The notes under the pieces: model-generated
Databases searched by the model: none
What the model saw: the letters and a program-made list of their open reading frames with translations, nothing else
Told to the model about the DNA's origin: nothing
NCBI GenBank assembly: GCA_036426205.1
Contig: WSYH01000267.1
Location: 1 to 64,000 of the forward strand
Length of the DNA stretch: 64,000 nucleotides
Origin: Ascaphus truei
Lineage: Eukaryota > Chordata > Amphibia > Anura > Ascaphidae
Direction of reading: 5' to 3'
In this document: piece by piece, positions 12,500 through 23,592 of the stretch
How the letters are laid out: each line of letters begins with the position of its first letter
How positions within the stretch are numbered: position 1 is the stretch's first letter
Position numbers and translations under genes: made by a program

Positions 12500-13165
12500 A
12501 AGCCTTAGATGTATTCTGCTGCCTGTTTATACTTTTGGAAGTGCCTAATTAGTACAGGTTTACAAGCAAAAATGATATTTCCTGTGGAGGAAACGTCAGC
12601 GTTTTTTAGAACCACCGAAATAAAAATAAATGACAAGCAGATATCTCTGGACTGTTACAACAGAAAAAAAGATAAACGTGCAATATAAGGTCAATGAAAA
12701 AAAAACCCACACGTATATCAGGGACTGCTTCTTTAAATAAATGTCACATTTACATATATGTAAAAGTACCAGCAACGGCTTAGCGCATATTTATCTAATA
12801 AAAGTATCTGAGAGCTACAGGATATCTCTTTGGTCAGAATTACTTTGCCATTTTTAATGAAACAACATATATCTTCATATTTTTTTTTTTAAACAAACCA
12901 TTCATTTTCAACAGTTATAACTCGGTATACATTTCCTTAGAAAATAGGCTACAGTGCGTCTTCCAATGCCGGAAAGTGTCTTTTGGCATAGCACCCCTTA
13001 GTAAACATAGCCCAAAATGTTTTTGAAGGAAAAATATTTACTGAGTTGTGCTGTACTATAGGATACAATGTGGCGCAGGAAGACGTAAATGGGCCTTAAC
13101 ATGTCTTTCGGCGGTGGAAGGTGTTTAATGGCATAGCACCCCGTAGTAAATATGGGCCATAAATC
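12500..13165. other. No gene recognised
   Basis: 12960-13160 has two diverged direct copies of 'ggcatagcaccccttagtaa'. The rest is AT-rich. Confidence 0.4.
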
Positions 13166-13170
13166 ATATA

Positions 13171-13502
13171 CAGGCATACCCCGCATTAACGTACGTAATG
13201 GGACTGGAGTATGTATGTAAAGCGAAAATGTACTTAAAGTGAAGCACTACCTTTTTCCCACTTATCGATGCATGTACTGTACTGCAATCGTCCTATACGT
13301 GCATAACTGATGTAAATAACGCATTTGTAACAGGCTCTATAGTCTCCCCTCTTGCGCACAGCTTCGGTACAGGTAGGGAGCTGGTATTGCTGTTCAGGAC
13401 GTGCTTACAGGCGCATGCGTGAGCTGCCGTTTGCCTATTGAGCGATATGTACTTACTCGCGAGTGTACTTAAAGTGAGTGTCCTTAAACCGGGGTATGCC
13501 TG
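13171..13502. mobile_element. MITE, 332 bp, TIR 'caggcataccccg'
   Basis: Terminal inverted repeats 'caggcataccccg' (13171) and 'cggggtatgcctg' (13490-13502), flanked by TATA on both sides. Inner inverted similarity extends further ('gtacttaaagtga'). Non-coding. Confidence 0.75.
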
Positions 13503-13504
13503 TA

Positions 13505-14053
13505 TAGAGATGCCATTTTTTGTACACTCATAGAAACCTCACTTGCACAAGCAGTGCTGCTGCATGAAAAAAGAAAGGCAAGAATCTCTGCATACAACAT
13601 AACACAAGATTACAATGGGCTCTATGTACTAAGCATTGCAAACTGCTTTGTGTGCGCAAGATTGGCGCATGGAAATCTTATATTGCACTTGTGCGCGCCT
13701 ATGTGCTAACCTGACATTTCTCATTTTGCGCCAAAAAAATAGTTTTTTTCATTTTTTGGGGGGCGCACAGAAATGGTCTGTGCTAGGCGTACATACGGTA
13801 ATGATACGTAGCAAAAGAAATGTTTCTGTGTACCAAAAAAGGAGAAACTGCGTCAAAGCCTTCTCTTAAATTCAACTTGAAGTAAACCCTAAGATTTCAT
13901 GTAAAAATGGGTCTGTGGGGTTGGAAATACGTAAGGTGCTCTGTGCCAAGTGTCGGAACAAGCCTAATAGAGACAATGCAGGCCTTAGTACTTGTTTATG
14001 TTAGTTTTTATTATGACATTTTAGACCCTCCAGAAATGAATATATATATACAC

Positions 14054-14090
<37 letters not shown>

Positions 14091-15300
14091 GTATGTTAGT
14101 ACATTGGTCCCAGTGTTTTTGTGTAAGGAATTGTCACAGATTGTTTCTATAAGCTACAAGAGGGTGAGTGGGTATTGGTACTGTGGTGCTTATACAGTAC
14201 ATTTAGCACGTTACTGCTACACATGCCAATGTGTCTTTTGCCAAGGGGTTGTTAAGTAAAAGGAGTGAAGGACTTTGTGGAATGTATTTAAGGCAAAGCA
14301 ACCATGGAGGATTGTTATGTACCAAGCTCAAGACGGTATGAAAAGTTTATTTTCTAATGGAGCTTTAAATAGCCGTTACAGGGGTGTGATTGTGTGGAGT
14401 GGAGTGTGGGTTAGAACCACCAAGGTAACAATCAATGAGCCTTTCTTGTCATCTGTCTCCGCAGCAAAGGGCAGACCTGAAATCTTTTTTCCCCCACCTA
14501 ATTCCTGTACATGAATGCACTTTTCTGTGCATGATTTGCTGAATAGCATCAGTAATAGGCACAGAAGAGATTGCCTCTTAAAGCAGTACAGCTGCTCTGT
14601 AAGAGGAGAGGGACAGACTCCAGCTAGTCCTGAGAGATGATGCTGGGAATGCATTGAAAAGCTGTCTTTAGCCAGTTTAATAACTGACTGCTCAGTGTGT
14701 TCACCTGCACAGTAGGGTCTTTGACACAGCAGAAAGTGCTGCTTTTTAAAATTCTTCTCAAACCTGCCCGGTGGATTTAAAGTTTGTAGACTCCTTCTTC
14801 TGCTTCTTGGAAACGTTACACGGGAGAGATATTTAAAAAAAAAAAAATTTAATTATTTTTATTTTAAAAGGAAATACACCGTTTATGAATTTTCAATACA
14901 CGTATGATTGCTGGTTGTCAGGATGCCATAGCAATGAACCGGAGGCATGTCAGTGCTTTTACTTGGCCGAGTCTTTAACGAAAGCATTTACTGTGCAAGT
15001 GTTACTTTAGCAAGTACTTTTCAAGACAGAGCAAGCTGGCCAAAGAGAAAGCTGCTATCTGCGTTTATCCTCCATTGTCTTAACCATGGAAAATAACATT
15101 ATTTTTTTTTAACCTATCTCGTGGCTATTGAAATTCCTTTCTTTTAAACTACTGTCTGCCGAGAGTTTTTCCAGGAGACAGAATAGCCTGAGCAATATGA
15201 GAAACGCTGCCCTTGACTTATGAAGCACTATCCCCTTAAGCCCTAGGATTTTGTGATACCAGTTTTTCAAAAAAAATGCTTAAAAAAAAGCTTTTTTCCC
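13505..15300. other. No gene recognised
   Basis: Holds a (TA)n(CA)n microsatellite at 14040-14091. No exon or element boundary supported. Confidence 0.4.
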
Positions 15301-15316
15301 CCCCCCCCCCCCCCCA
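15301..15316 (+). repeat. Poly-C run
   Basis: Sixteen or more C bases after a poly-A/T patch. Confidence 0.9.
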
Positions 15317-15539
15317 TTGTTATCAGATTTTAATTTGAAGATTTGATGCCAACGACTCGCAGGAAGATACAGCGTGATTTGAAATACAAGGTAACATATA
15401 TATTTATATTCCATCTATAATTTATGTTTGTTTCATGTTTCTGTGCAGAACAAATGCAAATATTCTTTGTTTAAGCACTTTTCCTCAGAACTTAGAAAGA
15501 GTCTCTAGGGTTCGTTCTGAGACGTACACATCATCTATT

Positions 15540-15700
15540 TTAAGGGGTCTTGTTTATCAAATCCAAGTGCAAAACTCGGGCAAAAAATGCACCAAATTAA
15601 TTAAGACATTTTTACCAATGGGATATTTTCTTTTGATAAATCTGGTGCAGTATTTTTTTGGTCAGCTGGGATACTTTCATATAGCCCTCATAGTTTGGAA
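15540..15700. repeat. Dispersed repeat, inverted relative to 19695-19770
   Basis: 'ggtcagctgggatactttca' (15660) recurs as its complement at about 19710-19730, with 'ccctcatagtttgg' adjoining in both. Confidence 0.65.
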
Positions 15701-15845
15701 TACTTAGTGTTTTTTGTACATTTGCACAACTGTTAGGTAAACCACGATTGACGAGTATTTAATACTGTTTGCTTAAACTGCTGATGTAGTTTTGTGTATT
15801 TTGTTTAAATGAAGGCCATGTAATTATCGACTGAAATATAGCTTA

Positions 15846-16357
15846 AAGAAGCATTCCATGCAATATCCTACATGTGTTTTTAAAAATAAATCTGTTAGTA
15901 TTAGATAATACTTACCACATTTAGTTTTCTTTTTATTCAACTCTTAATGTTATTTGTAATGAGTTTTAATATACTGATCATCTCCTTTGATTGCTATAGC
16001 AGGTTTTAGCACATGTTCCCAGCAGTGCAAGATCTTTGTAACACTTTCCTGTTTGTGATAATTTGTTGACAATATTCCCAGCAGTTTGAGCGGCAAACTG
16101 CAACAATAGATAATGCTAACTTGGCAATATACGACTACATTGTAGCTGTTGAGTTACACTGACTAAAGGATTGATTGAAACGGAAAGGTAGCCATTTAGT
16201 GAACCCTGGAAGCAGAATCGTTGCTGATCGATCACGGGAGAACGAATCGATCGAAAGCTTAGGTAATTAGTTTTCAATAAAGGTAATCAAAGGCTGCATA
16301 TATTAAAATAAAATATATATATATTTTGTTTAAGTGCTGCTTGGATTGCCTGTTTAA
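15846..16357. mobile_element. Second TTAA-flanked MITE, opposite orientation
   Basis: Starts after TTAA (15844) and ends at TTAA (about 16354). Its 'gcaatatcctacatgtgttt' is the complement of the 11544 copy near its right end. Longer than that copy, so one of them carries an indel. Confidence 0.6.
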
Positions 16358-16811
16358 GACCTTGCCTTTTATATATGTTGTTAGTTCTCTGTATATTTAT
16401 CTTTGTGCCTTTTTGCTTGTGTGAGCTACACTAGTTTGACTTGGAAACCAGTTTAGTGATACCCTTTGAAAGCTCAGAATATCAGCAGTGACGATTCGAT
16501 CTCATGTTGTATTCAGATGGAATGTCTTACATACTGTACGACTGCGTATCATTTTTCATTTAACAAGCAATACACTTTAGTATTTTTTTGCAGAATTCTT
16601 GTATTCTCTCTTTATTTTGAGTGCTGGGGTTATTTGTATATAGCTTAAGGCAGCTCTCTGACAATGTTTGTATACAATCCACGGCCATGTTTAGTAACAT
16701 TAGCTATGCCAAAAGACGTGCCGTAAGGTGTCTTCTGGACACCAAAGGATGTAACGGTATAGCACTGCTATGGAAGCAATGTGGTTCATTTGATCTACAG
16801 ATGCACAAAAG

Positions 16812-17312
16812 AAGTGCCCGTAGAATACACTCAGTGCGGTGATTATATGACTGATATAAATTTAAAACCATTTAATTGGAACTAATAAAAATATAAATGA
16901 TTGATTGGTATGGTGAGTCTATGGCCAATCTATTGGACAAACATATTTTAAAAAATGAGCATCATGACCATGCATAGGTTTTTATTTTGTATGTGTGCAC
17001 TTTTACTAGTTTATAATGCAGCGAATGTCTGAGTGACTGCTTCCCCTGCACAGCCTCACATTTGGCCACTAAAGGGGGTTATCTTTGTGCTTCAGATTCA
17101 GTCAGTGAATCTGGAGTTTATGTAAATAAGCTACAGTGATACTGATTTATTCTACCATAGAGGTATATTCAAACCTTCAGGGGGATCCACTATAAATCTC
17201 TCTGCATTTAATCTATTTTTTAGATATGTTTGTCCAATAGATTGGCCATAGACTCACCATATCAATTATATCGGTCATATATCACCACACTGAGTGATTT
17301 CTACAGGGACTT
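16812..17312. mobile_element. Foldback element with ~100-150-bp arms
   Basis: 'gtgagtctatggccaatcta' (16913) is repeated inverted at about 17242. Arms extend to 'cactcagtg...tgattatatgac' on the left and its complement at 17266-17300. The left arm has about 55 extra bases. Confidence 0.7.
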
Positions 17313-17314
17313 AT

Positions 17315-18220
17315 TTTTTCTTTTGTGTATCTGTATATCTGTCCCTATTGCACAGTGCTATTCGCATCAAACATAGACTTATAATAGCTGATGCGAGAGT
17401 CTTTCCTATTCCCCTTCCAACCATTCGTATATCATTTGATCTTACAACACCGATACTGGATTCAGATCAATGGTTCCTAGCTTTGTATGTGACATCGGTG
17501 CTACACGGTGTTCTGTGAGGACTTACACCACACTCCTGAAGTTTATAAACCGCAGGTAGCAGAAACAGAAAAGATCAGTAGTATTCACACAACCGGTTGT
17601 TGCAAACATGAACTGGACCAAGTGGAAATGTATACATAATTAATGAAAATACTTTGGAAAACCTATAAAAAGTTAGAGATAGGGGCAGTTTTTTGATGTG
17701 GGGTTTTGTTATAAAAGGTACAGAACTAAATAAATCACTATTCATTGTTTTGAAGAACATTGCAAATCTAGGTGGTGATACAGTATGTTGGTCACTGGTT
17801 GCTTTAGCAAAGCTTGTACAATGTACAGTACTATACTTCATACTGAATGTTTGCAAACAGCGACACTTGCCTCTTTCTCAGGTCTCCTGGCCTCCTGCAA
17901 GACCAGTGAACCAAGTACTCTGAAAAAATGTAAAGAAGCTGTGAGTGACAGCAGGAGAGCACACTCCTTTTCAAAAATAGAATTAAAAAAAAAATGTATA
18001 TACTATTTTAAAAGCTCTCTGCTATATTTGATCTTTAATAGTGGTATATAGAAACTCCTTTAAAATATATATTTGTTTCTTTAGAAAGTTGGTTTAAAAA
18101 TGGGACATTGAACTTTGACCTGTATCATCACATGACATAGAAAAGGGACAATGAGAGTGAAATAGATTATAAAGGGGGTCAGTGGTAGAGAGAATAGTAA
18201 TCAGCAGGCCTTACATCATT
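17315..18220. other. No gene recognised
   Basis: Short frames only, no family resemblance. Confidence 0.4.
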
Positions 18221-18231
18221 GCAGGCACTGC

Positions 18232-18614
18232 TAGATTTGCCAGGTGTCCAGTATTTAACCGGACTGTCCTGTATTCGGACACACTGTCCAGTAAAAAATG
18301 AGAGGTAATACTGGACATGTATGTGCCCGGTATTACCTCTCTGGACATAGTGACCTGATCTGCTTGGGGCCCGTGGGAGTTCCCCGAGCAGGGAGAGCTG
18401 CTGCTAGTGGGCTGAGCAGCTTCCGCCATCCTGATTGGCTGCTGCTGGGTAACGCAGCCAACCAGGAGGAGGTGTCAGGAGCCTGGGGGTTGGGCAAAAG
18501 AGAGGAGGAAACAGCATGCAGTGGTGAGGGTGTGTGGGTGTGTGTGCATCTCGAGCGCGTCACACCTTTCACCACAGCGTCCAGTATTTTTGGAGAAGCC
18601 ACCTGGCAACCCTA
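18232..18614. mobile_element. hAT-type MITE, 383 bp
   Basis: Perfect 8-bp target duplication GGCACTGC at 18224-18231 and 18615-18622. Imperfect terminal inverted repeats 'tagatttgccaggtg' and 'cacctggcaaccctA'. GC-rich interior without a transposase. Confidence 0.8.
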
Positions 18615-18659
18615 GGCACTGCATGTGATTAATGGGACATTCCTCGCCTTACTTTTTAC

Positions 18660-18740
18660 ATAGGTGGGAAGCAGGAGGTTCCCGAAGCTGAATCGTGATC
18701 ATTGTAGCTCAGGGGACTCCCTGGTTCACAAGATAATCAT
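18660..18740. repeat. Dispersed 'ctgaaccg' repeat, copy 2
   Basis: 'aagctgaatcgtgatcattg' followed by 'caggggactccct', diverged from the copies at 35160 and 38503. Confidence 0.45.
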
Positions 18741-19019
18741 TTGGGAAAGTGCCACTAGTTACATTGCGGTATTTTACATGACATTTTGTTTCCTGTGGAG
18801 GGAACCCTACTCCTGGCCCCTTCCCCGGAAAGTATCACAGGTTTATGCTCCCTGCTTCTTGTCCATTTAAAAAAAAGGGATAAAAATAGCAGGGGAAACT
18901 GGTGCTTTAATAGGTTTTTGGTGGGAACAATTTAGCATGTTGCAGAATTTTTTTTGTATTATCAATGAACTGTCTGCCACTTTTCTTTCTAAGGCCGCTA
19001 TTTAATAAGTTATTTTCCG

Positions 19020-19225
19020 TGTGTATGTATGTAATTTTTTATATAGCGCCCTCCAGGCACATAACACTTCACAGCAGTAATACATGCGACATAATAATAT
19101 AACACATAGTGGAAATAAGTGCTTCATACATGAAAGTAACAATAGGAAAAGGGAGTCCCTGCCCCAAAGAGCTTACAATCTAAGTGGTAATTAGGGAGAA
19201 CTTACAGAGACAATAGGAGTGAAGA
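19020..19225 (-). repeat. LINE 3' UTR / SINE-like repeat
   Basis: Same sequence as 48430-48600 ('cagcagtaatacatg', 'ccaaagagcttacaatctaa'). Confidence 0.6.
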
Positions 19226-19327
19226 TCTTAGCCTCTTTCATTTGAGCTGAATGGAGCTGACCTCATCTCTAGCATTGTGAAGTTGTCTTAACAGCCTATT
19301 TAATAAGGCCCTATGATCCATACTCAA

Positions 19328-20044
19328 TGTAACCCCTCTTCATCTTACCTCAGACTAATACTTACTGAGGCGGGGGCCTGAGTTCTACCCACTGAGCACG
19401 TAGCCAAAAATAAGACACTAGTACACAACACCAGGGTTTGGATGACCAAAACAAGCAGTTATTTGGAACCCCTATAACACAGTTATATTAACATAATTGT
19501 GATCCTCTGTGCGAGGATCATATACATACAACCACAATACTGTTAATGCACTGCGCAGCTGTGTGCCAATGTCTCTCCAAGTCCCCACGACCCTGTGTGG
19601 TAACTGACCGTGTGTAGGTGCTAGCACAAACGTTGGAGCTCTTATAATCTGTGTCTCTTCACACAGACTTCAATGCTCTTGTGTGAATTGGGGATCACCA
19701 AACTATGAGGGCTATATGAAAGTATCCCAGCTGACCAAAAAAATACTGCACCAGATCTGGGATACAGGGGCTGTTCTTTCCAGGGTCTCTCTCTAGCTCC
19801 TTTCTTCTTGAAGTCTTATCCTGCACTGCTGGTCTCTGTTACCCGCACATGTCCAGCTTTTCCTCCAGGGTCATGCAGGAACCGGACTCACACTCATGGC
19901 TGCACACTCTTAGCAACTCTTCTCTGCCTTAGTCCCTCCTCCTTCACCAGCCTTCCAACTGGCTGGCTATAGTCACCTGTCCTGTCAAGAGGCACCTGCT
20001 AGGGGGGAGAGAGCCTGAGTTGCTTTTAGGCACAGGGGGTTACA
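19328..20044. mobile_element. Putative solo LTR, 717 bp
   Basis: Ends form a perfect inverted repeat TGTAACCCC...GGGGTTACA, matching the ends of the other LTRs in the window. Orientation probably minus by comparison with 61480-62380. Target duplication not clear. Contains an inserted or internal dispersed repeat at 19695-19770. Confidence 0.5.
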
Positions 20045-20219
20045 TTAATATGTTGTGATGCCATACTCCCCATGCTGGAGAATATTTAGTGCCATTCATT
20101 TGAATTGAAGTAAACTTTTCAACAATGTATAGACATCTTTCATGCTATGCATGTTTTCTGGGCATTCATACTGTAGGACGTGCTTGTAAGTTCCTGTATT
20201 TCAAAGTACAACTACCATA

Positions 20220-20500
20220 TACCTACTGCTGCGACACACTTTATTCGAGCAAATGCCCAGTTTGTACCTGGCAGATACCTGGAATGCGCCGCTCCTCACC
20301 TCTGACAAGCCCCGTTGTGTTTGCCTTCCCAGCCACGGTTCATGCCTGGCTGACGGGGGCCTGATCTGTTAATTGATAATGATCAGGATTTAATAGGATG
20401 CAATGCTTCGCGTGTCCACCAGATGGCATAAATTCATGAATTGTAATGCAGTATATATATATACAGTACTGTATATACACAGTATATATATATATATATA
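20220..20500. repeat. Dispersed repeat ending in (TA)n, copy 1
   Basis: Matches 34725-35000 over most of its length ('ccagatggcataaattcatg', 'aattgtaatgcag'), each copy ending in a different TA-rich array. A short piece ('gcgacacactttattcgagc') also occurs at 30743. Confidence 0.75.
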
Positions 20501-23077
20501 GCAATGGGGGTGACGCTACCCCAATTCGTCGAAGCCATCACCCTGGCCTCCCAGTCCCAAAGCTACCAGAAACTCAAAGCCTTCTCGGGAGTACTTCCAA
20601 CACGACAGGGGGAGAGAGGGATAGACCTTTGGAGGTAGAATGCGTTAAAAGTTGTAGAGGAATGGTCGTGCACTAACACAGTAAAGAGGCAGCGTATCAT
20701 GGAGTGTCTCAGGCCTCCCGCTTCTGCCATTGTAACCACCCACAGGGACCAACATCCAGAGTTGACAGCGTTGGAGATAGTGGAATTCCTGCTGGAAGCG
20801 TACGGACTAGCAGAAGATGAAGGAGCGATCTGGACGAAGTACTACAATCTCTATCAGAAGGAGGGAGAGGACTTGTCGGCCTTTATACACCGCCTGCAAC
20901 TGATCTTGGGAATCCTACTCAGTCGTAAGCTGATTCCTGCCCCTGGGATGGATGAGGCACTTCGTAAGCAGTACCTGCGGGGATCAAGCCCCACTCACCC
21001 CATAGCCAATATGCTCTGCAGCAAAATAATGGACGGGAGTCCCCCTACGTTCACCGGGTTGATGCGCCTGGTGAAAATTCAGGAGGCACATGCTTTGCTA
21101 CACTCTACCGCAAAATCCAAGAACCCCCCCGTCTCAAAGGGAAAGTGCTCTATGGAAAAGGAAGAGTCTGCCGCTCTGTCCAAGGGGTACAAGCCGAAAC
21201 CCTCCGACAGTCCACCTTCCCCATCCAAGGTTCGTCCAGAACGCCACAAGGTTGTGAGCTATAACTGCGGTAAGAAGGGCCACTTTTCCAGTAACAGTCC
21301 GGAGAGGGAGGACCCTCCAGAGGAGAAACCTCCCGATAGAGGAAAATCAGCCCGGTCAATGGTCTGTCGCGTACAAATGGCAGCGTCTGACCTGGAACCC
21401 CCTCTTTCTGGAACCGAAGATGCCTCTTCTGCCTCCGGCCCCAGTGATGACGCCTCACCAAGGGAAGCTTACAGTCAAGTAGGCCCCGCGGCCATCGTAC
21501 CTGTTGTACTGGAAGGGATCTACGCATTGGCCCTACTGGACATGGGATCACAAGTGACCATTATAAATCGCAAGTTCTATGACCAGCACCTTAGACACTG
21601 CCCCCTGAGGTCGGCCGAACATATGAAGGTTAGGGGGTTAAGTAATGAAGACTACCCCATCGATGGGATTGTAAGGGTGCAACTGGAAATACTTCAACTG
21701 AACACCGGCAAGAAACACCCCATGCATGTAGCGGCAATGGTATGCCCGGAGCCCCAAGATCAGTATCCGATCATCTTGGGAACCAACACTGATATAGTAC
21801 AAGCTGTAATCAGAGCATACCTGAAAGAGACCAACGAGTTGCCACTGGCAATTTCGCTCCTAGACCCCGTCTTACGAGAAGAGTGCAACCAGGTATATGC
21901 CTTGGAACGTCACGGGGATCTCTACAATCATCAACGCGGACTGACGACCATATTACCAGGGGGAGTGCGACGAATGGCCATCTGGTGCTGTTATCCCGAG
22001 CGAGATGAGAACGATCAGCTGTTCTCTCTGGAGAGAACCCCTGAGGAAGAAGTTCAGAGAGGGTATCGGGTTCTACCCGAAGTAAGGGAGTGGACGACTA
22101 AAATCCCTCTACAAACTTACGTATATGTGCAGAACATCTCCCCATTCCCGATGGATCTTGATGCCGGACTGAGTCTGGGTTGCATATATCCGGTTAGCCC
22201 TGTGGAAACAACGTCTCGGGTGAATGCTGCTGCAGTGGATGAGCGATTAGTCGAGTTAGACTTCAACTTTGGCGAGTCAACGTTGCCAATGGAGTGGAAA
22301 GAGCGGCTGACAACCCAATTGAATAAACGACGGACTGTATTCTCCACGAGTGAGATGGATGTGGGGTGCAGTCGCAGCGCTCAATATGCCATTAGACTGA
22401 GTGATGCCACTCCGCTCCGGGAACACTCTCGTCGCATCGCCCCTAGAGATGTGGACGATGTAAGGAATGTCTTGCAAGAAATGGAGACCGCTGGGATATT
22501 GACGGAGTCTCGGAGCCCTTACGCCTCTCCCATAGTGGTGGTAAGGAAGAAGAATGGATCCGTACGACTGTGTGTCGACTATCGAACCCTGAATAACCGT
22601 ACGATACCGGACCAGTACAACCTTCCCCGCGTTGAAGAGATCCTGAATGCTCTGAATGGAAGCCAATGGCTCAGTATGCTTGATCTACAATCTGGGTACT
22701 ATCAGGTACCCATGAATGCAGAGGATCAGGAGAAAACAGCCTTTGTCTGCCCCATAGGGTTCTACCAATTTACACGTATGCCCCAAGGTATATGTGGGGC
22801 CCCTGCTACTTTCCAAAGACTGATGGAGAAGACAATCAGGGACATGAACCCTCGGGAGTGTCTCGTCTACCTGGACGACATCATTGTCTTTGGAAGAACT
22901 CTGGAAGAGCATGAAGAAAGGCTACTTAAAGTGATAGACCGTCTTGGGAAGGAAGGGTTGAAATTGTCCCTAGACAAGTGCCGGTTTTGTCACACCTCGG
23001 TGACCTACGTGGGGGACATCGTGTCTGCTCAAGGGATCGCCACCGACCCAGCCAAAGTAGAAGCGGTCATAAACTGA
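20501..23077 (+). pseudogene. Gypsy copy A: gag (5'-truncated), protease, reverse transcriptase
   Basis: Ty3/gypsy polyprotein. It starts abruptly at 20501, next to a (TA)n array, inside gag. An in-frame TAG sits at 20636-20638, then the frame is open to a TGA at 23075-23077. From the Met at 20699 the first 140 residues are a PNMA/Arc-like capsid region ('ECLRPPASAIV', 'LLEAYG', 'YLRG'). Residues 187-200 are the zinc knuckle with C-x2-C-x4-H-x4-C spacing, but the first and last Cys are Ser. Residues 270-300 are the retropepsin, with D281-M-G where the family has D-T/S-G. RT follows with 'VRLCVDYRTLN', 'LDLQSGYYQVPM', 'MPQGICGAPATFQRLM' and the YLDD box at residues 724-727, then 'VTYVGDIVSAQGI'. 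The catalytic aspartates of RT are intact. The shared stop, knuckle and protease changes make it non-autonomous. Confidence 0.9.
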
Positions 23078-23592
23078 CCACGTCCCGAGAATGTCACAGA
23101 ACTACGATCCTTCCTGGGGTTCTGTGGGTATTACCGTCTCTTCGTGGAAGGGTACCCTAGTAGAGCTAAACCCCTGAACAATCTGTTGAAGATATACCCC
23201 GAAGATAGCGGAAGGAAGGCTGTATCGGCTCGCGAACCGTTTGGTGATAAATGGACGTCTGAGTGTGAACAGGCCTTCCTGAAATTTAAGAAATCCTTGA
23301 CCGAAGCGCCGGTGCTTGCGTATGCTGATCTCGAACAACCAAACGTTCTACATGTGGATGCCAGTCTCAATGGTCTGGGTGCCGTCCTGCATCAGAAGCA
23401 CCCCTAGGGCCTACAGCCTGTAGCCTACATCAGCCGCAGTCTGACCCCCAGTGAACAGAGATACCCCGTCCACAAGTTGGAGTTCCTGGCTCTCAAGTGG
23501 GCGATCACCGAGAAGCTCCACGATTACCTTTACGGGGTTACATTTGAGGTAAGGACGAATAACAATCCCCTCACGTACATACTGTAAATACT
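23078..23592 (+). pseudogene. Gypsy copy A: RT connection and RNase H, broken
   Basis: Continues in the same frame after the TGA. 'LRSFLGFCGYYRLFV' is the RT connection; 'LAYADLEQPNVLHVDAS' begins RNase H; 'VHKLEFLALKWAI' carries the Glu. A second stop (TAG at 23405-23407, probably from a Gln codon) and a TAA near 23586 interrupt it. The third RNase H acidic residue appears as Asn in 'RTNNNPLTYIL', where the family has Asp. A frameshift lies near 23585-23593. Confidence 0.85.

Noticed and set aside
12038..12501. Frames of Cys/Val/Tyr or Thr/His repeats
   Set aside because: Translations of GT/CA microsatellites.
20699..23077. Gag-pol considered as a domesticated PNMA-type host gene
   Set aside because: It is linked to RT, RNase H and integrase remnants and an LTR, with stops; an ordinary decayed gypsy element.
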